Source: Micromonosporaceae bacterium
GTDB taxonomy: Bacteria; Actinomycetota; Actinomycetes; Mycobacteriales; Micromonosporaceae
DNA: 5,732 bases
Direction of reading: 5' to 3'
NCBI GenBank assembly: GCA_019690055.1
Contig: JADGGF010000302.1
Span: 1-5,732, forward strand
Every line of letters starts with the position of its first letter. The stretch's first letter is position 1. A program made the translations under genes and the position numbers. This document shows, piece after piece, positions 1 to 5,732 of this stretch. The notes beneath the pieces are model-generated. The model saw nothing but the letters and a program-made list of their open reading frames with translations. It was not told where the DNA came from and did not search any database.

Positions 1-201
1 CCAGGCGCGCTGCCCGTCCGCCTGGTCGTCGAGCCAGGCGGCATGGGCCACGCGCAGCCGCTGCACCGTGTCTCTGTCGATCCCGTCCAGGGTCGGCCAG
101 ACCCGGCGCAGCACGGGCAGGCTCAGAAACGGTCCGCTGGTCTTGACCAGGCCGAGCCATTCGCGGTGGTGGGCGGCGCCGCTCGGGGTGGAACGGGTCA
201 T
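1..201 (-). CDS. drmMI: Probable DISARM class 1 adenine methylase DrmMI, N-terminal 67 residues only
   Basis: The reading frame opens with ATG at 201 and runs without a stop off the left edge, giving 67 residues that begin MTRSTPSGAAHHREW and contain a SGPFLSLPVL segment. The ATG shares four bases (ATGA) with the stop of the helicase gene, and a GGGAGG ribosome-binding site lies 7 nt upstream, so start and operon membership are well supported. No methylase motif lies in the visible part. The identity rests on two things: in class 1 DISARM, drmMI follows drmD, and the opening (a Trp-Leu-Gly-Leu-Val stretch, then Gly-Pro-Phe-Leu-Ser-Leu-Pro-Val-Leu) resembles, from memory, the start of large Eco57I-like N6-adenine methylases found beside DrmD helicases. 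If correct, the full protein would be well over 1000 residues and would methylate host DNA at N6-adenine to mark self. Another DrmD-associated protein remains possible. Confidence 0.6.
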   Translation of the reverse strand, partial: MTRSTPSGAAHHREWLGLVKTSGPFLSLPVLRRVWPTLDGIDRDTVQRLRVAHAAWLDDQADGQRAW

Positions 202-3200
202 CGGGTGGCCTCCCGGCTGGACACGACGAAGACGACCGCGACCGGGAACCGGTGGTCCTGCTGGTCGCGGTAGCGGTGGGCGATCGCCGCGAGCTCGCGC
301 TCCTTCTCCTCGTCCAGAGTGGCCTCGCGCCGCTGCCAGGCCTCGCGGTCGCGGCGGTACTGCTCGAGCTCGAAGCGGGACATCGTCATGCGCTTCGCCT
401 CGGCCTTACTGATCAGGGCCAGCTCCTCCTCGGCCTGGTCCACGGCGAGGGCCGCGCGCAGCGTCTGCTTAAACTGCTCGATGTTGGCCACGAGTCGCTT
501 CTCCTCGGCCTCCCGGCGCTGCTCCAGCAGGCGGGCCAGCTTCTCGCGCCGTTCTTTCGTCCGGACATCGAGCGCGAGTTGCAGGTTGTCGGCCGCGCCC
601 GCCCAGCGCTGCGCCAGCCGGGCCTGCACCGTCGGGGGCGCCGGCCGGCCGGTGCGCAGGGCGTCATCGAGCAGCTTGGTCAGCGTGCCCCGGTTCTCGA
701 GCCGGCGGAACCGCCCCGCCGCCGGCAGCCACCCACCGGCCTGCAGCACCTCCTCGTGCAGCCGGACGCCATCGGCGCCCACGACCACGAAGCGGGCGTA
801 CGCGGCGACGAGGACGTCCTCCTCCATCTCGGGTGCGTCGTGGACCACGGCCGCGACCCGGTGCAGGCCCACGGCGCCGTTGGACACGGCAGCCCGCAGC
901 ACCCGGGTGGACATGCTGACCAAGGGGTGGTTGAGGTGGGCGAGGACCACATCCTCCTCCCGGCCCTTCGCCACCTCCGGGTCGAACGTGATCGGCAGCT
1001 GCCGGGGCGGCCCGTCGCCGCGGTGCAGCTTGTCGGTCAGGCCAACCGTGGCCCGCTGCCAGGAGCCGGTCAACGGGGGCACGGCCCACAGCCCGTCTGC
1101 CGCGTGCTTGTCATCGATGTGCTTGCGCAGCGGCTGCTGTCGGGCCAGATCCAGCGCCACGTCCACCACCCGCTTGACCGCGGCGGGCGTGATGCCAAGA
1201 TTCGCCACCGTCTCATCGAGCCGATCCCGCAGCTTGCGCACCTGCTCGCGGACGTTCGTCTCGGTCGGCAGGTCCGGCGCTGGCGTGGCCGCCACCGCCT
1301 CGTCGATCACCCGGGAACTCACCAGCTCGCCGCGCATCCGGCGCTGGATCTGCTCGGCCAGCACGGCGTTCACCGAGCCGAGGTCCTCCTCCACCTGGGC
1401 CACTTTCGTGGCGACCCGGGCCAGGAACTCCAGGTCGGCCTCGTAGGAGTCGACCGCGTGCTCCCAGCCGGTACCGACGAAGTGGTAGATCTCCGGGCTC
1501 GTGCGCTGGCCGTACCGGTCGATCCGGCCGATGCGCTGCTCCAGCTTGTTCGGGTTGAACGGGATGTCGTAGTTGACCAGCCGATGGCAGTAGCGCTGCA
1601 GGTCGATGCCCTCGCCGGCCGCGTCGGTGGCGAGCAGGATCCGCACCGGGTGCTCCTTCGGGTCCGCCTGGAACGCCAGGCGGAGCTGCTCGCGCTCCTC
1701 GGTAGACAGTCCACCGTGGAGCAACGCGAGCCGGTCTCCGGCCAGCCCTTCCTGGCGCAGCAGCTCGGCCAGCCAGCGCTGCGTGTCGCGGTACTCGGTG
1801 AAGACCACGACCCGCTCGTTGGTCCAGGTCTGTCCGTCGGGGACGCACGTCGCCCGCAGGTACTTGATCAACTCGGTCGCCTTCGCATCGGGGCGTGCCT
1901 CGTGCGTCACCGCCCACCGGTGCATCCGCTCCAGCAGGGCGATCTCCTCGGCGGTGGCGTCCGGCTGCATCGAACGGACCCGGGCGAACGCGTCGTCCTC
2001 GACGTCGGCGAGCTGCTCGTCATCCAGCGTCGCCGTGTCATCGAGGAAATCCTGCAGCCACTCCGGCACGTCGTCCCCAGGCGGCGCCGCCGGGGCCGCA
2101 CCCCGGGCGCGCAGCGTCTCGAGATAGATGTCGATCGTGTGGGCAAAGGCGGCCGGGCTGGAAAAGAGCCGCTTCTTCAGCAGCAGGGTCACCAGGTCGG
2201 TCGCCCGGTGCCCCCGCTCGTTCACCAGCCGCCTGCGGCGCAGCGCCGTGAACTCCTTGAGCAGATCGTGGATCTCGCGCTCCGACTCGGGGTAGAGCAC
2301 CGGAATGGCCCGCGTCTGCCGGGGCGGGAAGCGCGGGGTGCCATCGGGGTCAACGATGTCCCGCTTGAGCCGCCGGACGACGATGTCGCGCACGGCCGCC
2401 CGGTCGGGCTTGACGCCGCGGACGAACCGCTGGTTGTCGAGGATCTCCAGTAGCGCCTGGAACGACGTCTCGTGCCCGTTGTGGGGAGTCGCGGAGAGGA
2501 AGAGCCGGTGGGTGAAGTGGGGCGCGATACGCCGAATCAGCTTGGTCTGCTGCGAGTCCACTGTGTACACCTGCCGGGGAGCGGCCGGCGCCACGTGGTG
2601 CGCCTCGTCCAGGATCAGCAGGTCGAACGGCCGCGGCAGGGTCGGCTCCGGCGGCAGCACCTCGTCGAGCAGGCGCTGGGCCTTCTGCCCCCGCAGCCAG
2701 GGCAGGCTCACGATCGACAACGGATACACCTGGAACGGGTTCGCCCCGAGACCGTACGTCCGGCGCACGGTGTTGCACCGCTCCGTATCGATGATGGTGA
2801 ACTCCAGGCCGAACCGCTCGGCCATCTCGTCCCGCCACTTGATCGTCAGCCCGGCCGGGCAAATGATCATCACCCGTTTGGCCCGGTGCCGCAGGATCAG
2901 CTCCTGCGCCACGAGGCCCGCCTCGATCGTCTTGCCCAGACCGACGTCGTCGGCCAGCAGCAGATTGACCCGCGGCGCGTTCACGGCCCGGGCGACCGGC
3001 TCCAACTGGTAGCTCTCGACCGCGACCCCGGATCGGAACGGTGCCTGCAGCGTGCTCACCTCGGCCGAGGTCACCGCTGACCACCGCACCGCGTCGAGGA
3101 AGGCGGCCAGCCGCTCCGGCGGGTCGAACCCGTGCTCGGTCACCTCGGGCAGCGCGCCGCTGGGCAGCACCCGCCGGCCCCGCTCGACCTCCCAGATCAC

Positions 3201-3371
3201 GTCCAGCGTCTGGCCGTATCGGCCATCTTCGACACTCTGGAGCGAGACAAGGTGGCTCGGCCGGCGCCCATCCGTCGGCTCGCCCGCTCGGACGTCGCCC
3301 ACGACCCAGCGCTGGCCGCGCACGGCGACAAGGTCACCGATCTTGGGCGCCTCCGGCGTGGCTGTCGTCAC
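198..3371 (-). CDS. drmD: SNF2-family helicase DrmD of a class 1 DISARM system
   Basis: This 1057-aa protein has a complete SNF2/superfamily 2 ATPase. Residues about 10-75 form an N-terminal strand-rich domain (GDLVAVRGQRWVV, then a VIWEVE segment). Then come a Q-like YQLEP at 121, Walker A with ADDVGLGKT near 140-148, motif Ia ICPAG near 170, DEAH at 255-258, SATPHN at 293-298, motif IV VVFTEYRDT near 522-530, motif V ATDAAGEGIDLQ near 581-592 and motif VI QRIGRIDRYGQ at 612-622. An acidic linker at about 430-465 separates the lobes. Residues about 935-1030 are rich in Glu, Lys and Arg and probably form a coiled coil. Length, the ADDVGLGKTIEAG context and the C-terminal region fit DrmD, thought to act as an ATP-driven DNA translocase in phage restriction. 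GTG at 3371 is chosen because AGGAG lies 5 nt upstream; the in-frame TTG at 3419 has no ribosome-binding site. No motif is damaged, so the ATPase should be active. Confidence 0.88.
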   Translation of the reverse strand: MTTATPEAPKIGDLVAVRGQRWVVGDVRAGEPTDGRRPSHLVSLQSVEDGRYGQTLDVIWEVERGRRVLPSGALPEVTEHGFDPPERLAAFLDAVRWSAVTSAEVSTLQAPFRSGVAVESYQLEPVARAVNAPRVNLLLADDVGLGKTIEAGLVAQELILRHRAKRVMIICPAGLTIKWRDEMAERFGLEFTIIDTERCNTVRRTYGLGANPFQVYPLSIVSLPWLRGQKAQRLLDEVLPPEPTLPRPFDLLILDEAHHVAPAAPRQVYTVDSQQTKLIRRIAPHFTHRLFLSATPHNGHETSFQALLEILDNQRFVRGVKPDRAAVRDIVVRRLKRDIVDPDGTPRFPPRQTRAIPVLYPESEREIHDLLKEFTALRRRRLVNERGHRATDLVTLLLKKRLFSSPAAFAHTIDIYLETLRARGAAPAAPPGDDVPEWLQDFLDDTATLDDEQLADVEDDAFARVRSMQPDATAEEIALLERMHRWAVTHEARPDAKATELIKYLRATCVPDGQTWTNERVVVFTEYRDTQRWLAELLRQEGLAGDRLALLHGGLSTEEREQLRLAFQADPKEHPVRILLATDAAGEGIDLQRYCHRLVNYDIPFNPNKLEQRIGRIDRYGQRTSPEIYHFVGTGWEHAVDSYEADLEFLARVATKVAQVEEDLGSVNAVLAEQIQRRMRGELVSSRVIDEAVAATPAPDLPTETNVREQVRKLRDRLDETVANLGITPAAVKRVVDVALDLARQQPLRKHIDDKHAADGLWAVPPLTGSWQRATVGLTDKLHRGDGPPRQLPITFDPEVAKGREEDVVLAHLNHPLVSMSTRVLRAAVSNGAVGLHRVAAVVHDAPEMEEDVLVAAYARFVVVGADGVRLHEEVLQAGGWLPAAGRFRRLENRGTLTKLLDDALRTGRPAPPTVQARLAQRWAGAADNLQLALDVRTKERREKLARLLEQRREAEEKRLVANIEQFKQTLRAALAVDQAEEELALISKAEAKRMTMSRFELEQYRRDREAWQRREATLDEEKERELAAIAHRYRDQQDHRFPVAVVFVVSSREATR
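209..214 (-). promoter_or_regulatory. Ribosome-binding site of the left-edge gene, inside the helicase 3' end
   Basis: The minus strand reads GGGAGG, 7 nt before the ATG at 201. It lies within the last codons of the helicase gene and, with the ATGA overlap, points to translational coupling of the two proteins. Confidence 0.75.
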
Positions 3372-3376
3372 GGTCG

Positions 3377-3381
3377 CTCCT
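3377..3381 (-). promoter_or_regulatory. Ribosome-binding site that fixes the drmD start
   Basis: The minus strand reads GAGAGGAG, with AGGAG ending 5 nt before the GTG at 3371. This favours the GTG over the TTG at 3419, which overlaps the stop of the upstream gene but is preceded by no purine-rich match. Confidence 0.8.
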
Positions 3382-3403
3382 CTCGCCTGCGTTGGGTGTC
3401 GCG

Positions 3404-3432
3404 ATTCACGAAAAATCAATTCACGGGAAATC
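3404..3432. repeat. Imperfect 14-nt direct repeat at the methylase-like gene/drmD junction
   Basis: On the plus strand ATTCACGAAAAATC (3404-3417) and ATTCACGGGAAATC (3419-3432) match at 12 of 14 positions and are one base apart. The pair spans the stop codon of the upstream gene. It is much more AT-rich than its surroundings. It may be a small local duplication that formed the gene end or an mRNA processing or binding site; no function can be assigned. Confidence 0.55.
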
Positions 3433-5440
3433 TATGACGGGAACGCCTCGTGGACGGCAATCGGAGGGGTCGTGTCCCGGCCGGATCGTCGAATTGGATC
3501 GCACCGGCCGCCAGCGCGTCGGTGGCCACGCGGACCAGGTCGTCGCCGAGGGCGCCGACCCGCCGGAGTGCGCCACTGAACAGGGCAAGCCGGCGAAAAG
3601 CATCACCATAGGGGCGTTGCTGCTCGTATGGCAATCGGGCCACCTGGGCTCGTCGAGGATCGAAGCGGACGACACCAGCGAGACTGCTGGCCTGACGGTG
3701 ACCGTTCGCCGAGGTCGACAGCTGACCGGCCAGGAACCACGGGTCGAGCACGCCCTCGGCCGGACGCAGCACGACGAGATTGGGCCCCAGAACAGCGACC
3801 TCGTCCGGCCCGACGACCCGGGCGACCAGGTGCCGGGCCGTCACCGGGACGATCACGTCACCCTCACGAACCTCAATCTCCGGAAGGACCGGCATCTCGA
3901 CCGGGACAGGCGGCGTCCCGGTCAGGACGTTCTTCACGGTCATAACGGGCTTCGCGGTCATCGCGGGCTGCGCCGTCGTCGCCGGATGGTCGGTGGATTC
4001 GTCACGACCGGCGCGAATGGGCCCCAGAACCTGCAAACCTCCGGTCCGCGCGAGCTCCGCCACGGTCGTCACGGGCGCGCCATCACCATTCCCGTTCACG
4101 GCGAAATTGGGGACAAGGCCGGACAGGTCGGCGAGCAACGCCACCAGATCCCGCCGCACGTCGGCCAGCCGCCCGGCCGCCTCGGCCAGTTCGCGACCGG
4201 AGACGTGACGAACGGGACTGACGTCCACGTCGTCGTCCAACAGATCGATGATCGCGACGGCCCGTCCGATCGTGTCGGCGACCGCGGCGGCGTCGCCGGT
4301 GTCGAGCCATGCGCAGATCGACGCCACGGGGAGATCAACCAGAGACGATGTCGTGTGATCCGGTCCGGTCGCGCCTCTCGCGTCGATGAGCAGGACGTGC
4401 GTCGGGGTCGGCTCCCCGGGCACGGGCTGCCGCAGCACCCACAGGTGCAGCGGCACCGCGTGTGCGGCCGCGGCGCCGGCGGGCAGCGCGATCACGGCCC
4501 GCAGGGCACCCCGGCGCAGCAGCTCGGCGCGGATGCGCCGCCCGGCGCGCCGGCCCGCCGCCGCTGGCGGCATGAGCACCACCGCTCGGCCACCGGGGCG
4601 CAGATGGCCCAGGGCATGCTGCACCCAGGCCAGCTCGGGCTCGGTGCGCGGCGGCACCCCGAAGACCCAGCGCGCGTCGTACGCCAACTCCTCCTGTCCC
4701 CAGCCGGACTGGCCGAACGGCGGGGCACAGACGACGGCATCGACGAAAATTCCCGCGAACGCGTCGGCCCGCAGGGAGTCGCCGACCACGACCTCGCCCG
4801 GAGTCTCATGCAGACCCAACCACACGCGCGTCAGCCGAGCCGCAGCCGGGTCCAGGTCCTGCCCGTACGCCGCGGTGCACCCGGCCCGCACGGCACCGCG
4901 GAGCAACCCGCCCAGACCGCACGCCGGATCAAGCACCGAGCCACCGCGCACCCCCGCCAGCCCGGCCATCAGGTCGGCGAGATCGTCCGGTACGTCCCGG
5001 CCCCGGCCCGCCGGATCGGCCGCGAGCCGCCGGCGCAACACCTCGAACGTCCGGGCCGCCCCGAGGTCGGCCGCCACGGCTCGCGCGTCGCGCACCAGTT
5101 GGGCCAGGCGGGGCGAGTCCGTACGGTCCGCGGTTCGTCGGCCGCGTGCTCCTTGTCGGTCCTGCGACAGGACCTCGCCGAGCGCGCCGAGGGTCGCGAC
5201 CGGATCGTCCCCCGCAGCCGCCAGCGCCCACCAGAGCCTGTCCTCAGTGGACCGTGGTTCGAGCCGGCCCTGGCGACGCAACCACTCCTCCACCTCGGCC
5301 AGGTCGAAGCGGGGGCTGGTCGCCGTGCCCCCGACCTGACTGGGGAAGTCGGGGTACCGCTTGCGCCAGTGACTGACCGCGGCCCGACCCACCCCGGCCA
5401 GCCGGGCGATCTCGGCCGCGGTCACCGTTGGGCCTGCCAC
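3416..5440 (-). CDS. HTH - HsdM-like adenine methylase - half-HsdS fusion protein with altered motif IV
   Basis: This 674-aa protein has three parts. Residues about 6-28 form a helix-turn-helix (VTAAEIARLAGVGRAAVSHW), followed by a winged or excisionase-like segment (FDLAEVEEWLRR) near 45-56. Residues about 145-345 form the type I methylase core: motif I DPACGLGG at 171-178, an acidic GQDLDP after it at 193-198, motif IV APPFG at 239-243 and HLRPGGRAVVLMP at 279-291. Residues about 455-655 look like one target-recognition domain of HsdS: an ELARTGG start, a central GDVIVPV turn, and a closing LPYEQQRPYGDAFRRL helix like the Leu-x-x-Gln segment ending HsdS repeats. The first motif IV residue, normally Asn, Asp or Ser, is Ala (codon GCC, 4724-4726), so catalysis is doubtful. 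GTG at 5440 is chosen because TATGAT lies 6 nt upstream, giving a leaderless start; GTG 5425 is an alternative. The frame extends to 5587 but would overlap the divergent gene. It precedes drmD by 44 nt, probably in one operon. Confidence 0.85.
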   Translation of the reverse strand: MAGPTVTAAEIARLAGVGRAAVSHWRKRYPDFPSQVGGTATSPRFDLAEVEEWLRRQGRLEPRSTEDRLWWALAAAGDDPVATLGALGEVLSQDRQGARGRRTADRTDSPRLAQLVRDARAVAADLGAARTFEVLRRRLAADPAGRGRDVPDDLADLMAGLAGVRGGSVLDPACGLGGLLRGAVRAGCTAAYGQDLDPAAARLTRVWLGLHETPGEVVVGDSLRADAFAGIFVDAVVCAPPFGQSGWGQEELAYDARWVFGVPPRTEPELAWVQHALGHLRPGGRAVVLMPPAAAGRRAGRRIRAELLRRGALRAVIALPAGAAAAHAVPLHLWVLRQPVPGEPTPTHVLLIDARGATGPDHTTSSLVDLPVASICAWLDTGDAAAVADTIGRAVAIIDLLDDDVDVSPVRHVSGRELAEAAGRLADVRRDLVALLADLSGLVPNFAVNGNGDGAPVTTVAELARTGGLQVLGPIRAGRDESTDHPATTAQPAMTAKPVMTVKNVLTGTPPVPVEMPVLPEIEVREGDVIVPVTARHLVARVVGPDEVAVLGPNLVVLRPAEGVLDPWFLAGQLSTSANGHRQASSLAGVVRFDPRRAQVARLPYEQQRPYGDAFRRLALFSGALRRVGALGDDLVRVATDALAAGAIQFDDPAGTRPLRLPSTRRSRHRFPVN
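3911..3982 (-). repeat. Four tandem 18-nt units encoding six-residue repeats within the recognition domain
   Basis: Read on the minus strand, four 18-nt units encode ATTAQP, AMTAKP, VMTVKN and VLTGTP (residues 487-510 of the 674-aa protein). Units 1 and 2 agree at 15 of 18 bases, units 2 and 3 at 13, and units 2 and 4 at 12. The preceding six residues, ESTDHP, keep the same third-position Thr and final Pro. The repeat keeps frame, so gain or loss of units would lengthen or shorten the recognition region by six residues each. Confidence 0.7.
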
Positions 5441-5446
5441 GTCCGA

Positions 5447-5452
5447 ATCATA
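5447..5452 (-). promoter_or_regulatory. -10 box of a probable leaderless promoter for the methylase-like gene
   Basis: The minus strand reads TATGAT, one base from the TATAAT consensus, then six bases, then GTG at 5440. A transcript starting at the usual distance from this box would begin on the G of the start codon. This fits the lack of a good ribosome-binding site before that codon and the frequency of leaderless mRNAs in actinobacteria. No clear -35 is seen (AAGCGA at 17 nt). Confidence 0.6.
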
Positions 5453-5466
5453 CAAAGACGCCCGGC

Positions 5467-5483
5467 GTGTCGCTTGTTGACAC
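5467..5483. promoter_or_regulatory. Inverted repeat over both -35 regions, candidate shared operator
   Basis: GTGTC (5467-5471) and GACAC (5479-5483) form a perfect 5-bp dyad with a 7-nt centre. It covers the TTGACA of the plus-strand promoter and the expected -35 position of the minus-strand promoter. A dimeric HTH protein bound here could silence both genes. The arms are short, so chance cannot be excluded. Confidence 0.4.
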
Positions 5484-5504
5484 TGTTTACGAAGACGATA
5501 CGCT
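5477..5504 (+). promoter_or_regulatory. Sigma-70-type promoter of the divergent gene
   Basis: A perfect TTGACA (5477-5482), a 16-nt spacer and TACGCT (5499-5504, fitting TAnnnT) form a housekeeping-type promoter. Transcription would start near 5511, leaving a leader of about 44 nt that contains the ribosome-binding site. Confidence 0.65.
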
Positions 5505-5545
5505 GCCCCTGCGCCGTTGACGTCTTTCGCTGGATGCCCCGGAAT

Positions 5546-5549
5546 GGAG
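5546..5549 (+). promoter_or_regulatory. Ribosome-binding site of the divergent gene
   Basis: GGAG lies 5 nt before the ATG at 5555. This favours that start over the in-frame ATG at 5534, which has no clear ribosome-binding site and would add seven residues. Confidence 0.65.
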
Positions 5550-5554
5550 CTCGG

Positions 5555-5732
5555 ATGCGGCACCTGACCGTACGAGTGGCCTGGCACGACCGCGCATGGA
5601 ACGGGCGGGTGTGCGCCGACCCCCTCGCCAACCCCTATTGCCTCGATCTGGATCGCATCCGCATGGAACGCGACGACCAGCGCGAGCTCACCATCGCGGG
5701 CCGGTCGTTCGCGGAGCTCGATCCCGCCCCTT
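5555..5732 (+). CDS. Unrecognised protein, N-terminal 59 residues only
   Basis: The frame starts at ATG 5555 with GGAG 5 nt upstream and a consensus promoter further up, and it stays open to the right edge. The 59 visible residues start MRHLTVRVAWHDRAWNG and continue through VCADPLANPYC. There is no signal peptide or membrane segment. Two cysteines (residues 20 and 29, spacing C-x8-C), a WHD motif and several aromatic residues suggest a folded, possibly metal-binding N-terminal domain rather than a random frame. The second cysteine is followed by an acidic and basic stretch (DLDRIRMERDD). I do not recognise the family with confidence. Its divergence from the HTH-methylase-like gene, with overlapping promoter regions, suggests joint regulation and a part in the same defence locus, but the rest of the protein is needed to say more. 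Confidence 0.75.
   Translation, partial: MRHLTVRVAWHDRAWNGRVCADPLANPYCLDLDRIRMERDDQRELTIAGRSFAELDPAP

Larger units (their letters stand above)
5454..5527. repeat. Three copies of AAGACG in the divergent promoter region
   Basis: AAGACG occurs on the plus strand at 5455-5460 and 5492-5497, and as its complement CGTCTT at 5521-5526. The outer copies extend to a 7-base inverted pair (AAAGACG at 5454-5460, CGTCTTT at 5521-5527) framing the two promoters. They could be operator half-sites or recognition sites for the encoded HTH or TRD; this is an inference from position alone. Confidence 0.4.

Noticed and set aside
252..2453. Open frame of 733 codons on the plus strand, antisense to drmD
   Set aside because: Its composition (Leu, Arg, Val, Gly, His rich) is typical of a frame mirrored from a high-GC gene. 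It shows no domain motif, and the opposite strand encodes a complete helicase motif set.
3372..3419. TTG at 3419 as the drmD start, overlapping the upstream stop
   Set aside because: No ribosome-binding site precedes it, whereas the GTG at 3371 has AGGAG at 5 nt and leads directly into the conserved N-terminal domain.
3429..3434. TAGATT on the minus strand as a separate drmD promoter -10
   Set aside because: There is no -35 match at a suitable distance, and the close spacing of the genes makes read-through from 5440 simpler.
4386..5339. Plus-strand frame of 317 codons within the methylase-like gene
   Set aside because: It is Ser, Arg, Ala and Pro rich with no motifs, a shadow of the real gene on the other strand.
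5517..5550. Second plus-strand promoter beginning with TTGACG at 5517
   Set aside because: No acceptable -10 lies at the right distance before the start codon, and the site would leave almost no leader before the ribosome-binding site.
5441..5587. Longer start of the methylase-like gene at GTG 5587
   Set aside because: The extra 49 residues have no visible domain, would overlap the divergent gene and cover both promoters. The HTH begins right after the GTG at 5440, which has a well-placed -10 box.
1..5732. CRISPR arrays, tRNA or rRNA genes, insertion sequences
   Set aside because: No regularly spaced repeats, no tRNA cloverleaf or rRNA-like stretch, and no transposase frame or terminal inverted repeats were seen.

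Overview
The window is GC-rich, with strongly G/C third codon positions, GTG starts and what looks like a leaderless promoter. This points to a high-GC actinomycete; nothing seen here fixes the genus. Almost all of it is coding. It reads as an anti-phage defence locus with three co-directional genes on the minus strand and one divergent gene at the right edge.

In transcription order on the minus strand: (1) 5440-3416, a 674-aa protein joining an N-terminal helix-turn-helix, a type I (HsdM-like) N6-adenine methylase core and a C-terminal half-HsdS-like target-recognition region. (2) After a 44-nt gap, 3371-198, a 1057-aa SNF2-family helicase with the whole set of ATPase motifs and the sequence character of DrmD, the class 1 DISARM helicase. 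(3) Overlapping its stop by ATGA, 201 to beyond the left edge, the first 67 residues of a protein whose place and N-terminal sequence suit DrmMI, the class 1 DISARM adenine methylase. Any drmA, drmB and drmC genes would lie beyond the left edge and cannot be checked here.

The 114-nt gap 5441-5554 holds back-to-back promoters. On the minus strand a TATGAT box lies exactly 6 nt before the GTG of the methylase-like gene, which fits a leaderless mRNA. On the plus strand a consensus TTGACA, a 16-nt spacer and TACGCT drive an unrecognised gene starting at 5555, of which 59 residues are visible. A short inverted repeat (GTGTC-N7-GACAC) covers both -35 regions, and the word AAGACG occurs three times in the gap.

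The main points of interest are these. The DISARM-like operon is led by an extra HTH-methylase-TRD protein whose catalytic motif IV reads APPF instead of N/D/S-PP-F/Y/W, so it may be a DNA-reading regulator or specificity protein and not an active methylase. An 18-nt tandem repeat lies within its TRD. An uncharacterised gene is divergently paired with it. DISARM itself is already described; the leader gene and its divergent neighbour are the parts that could be new.
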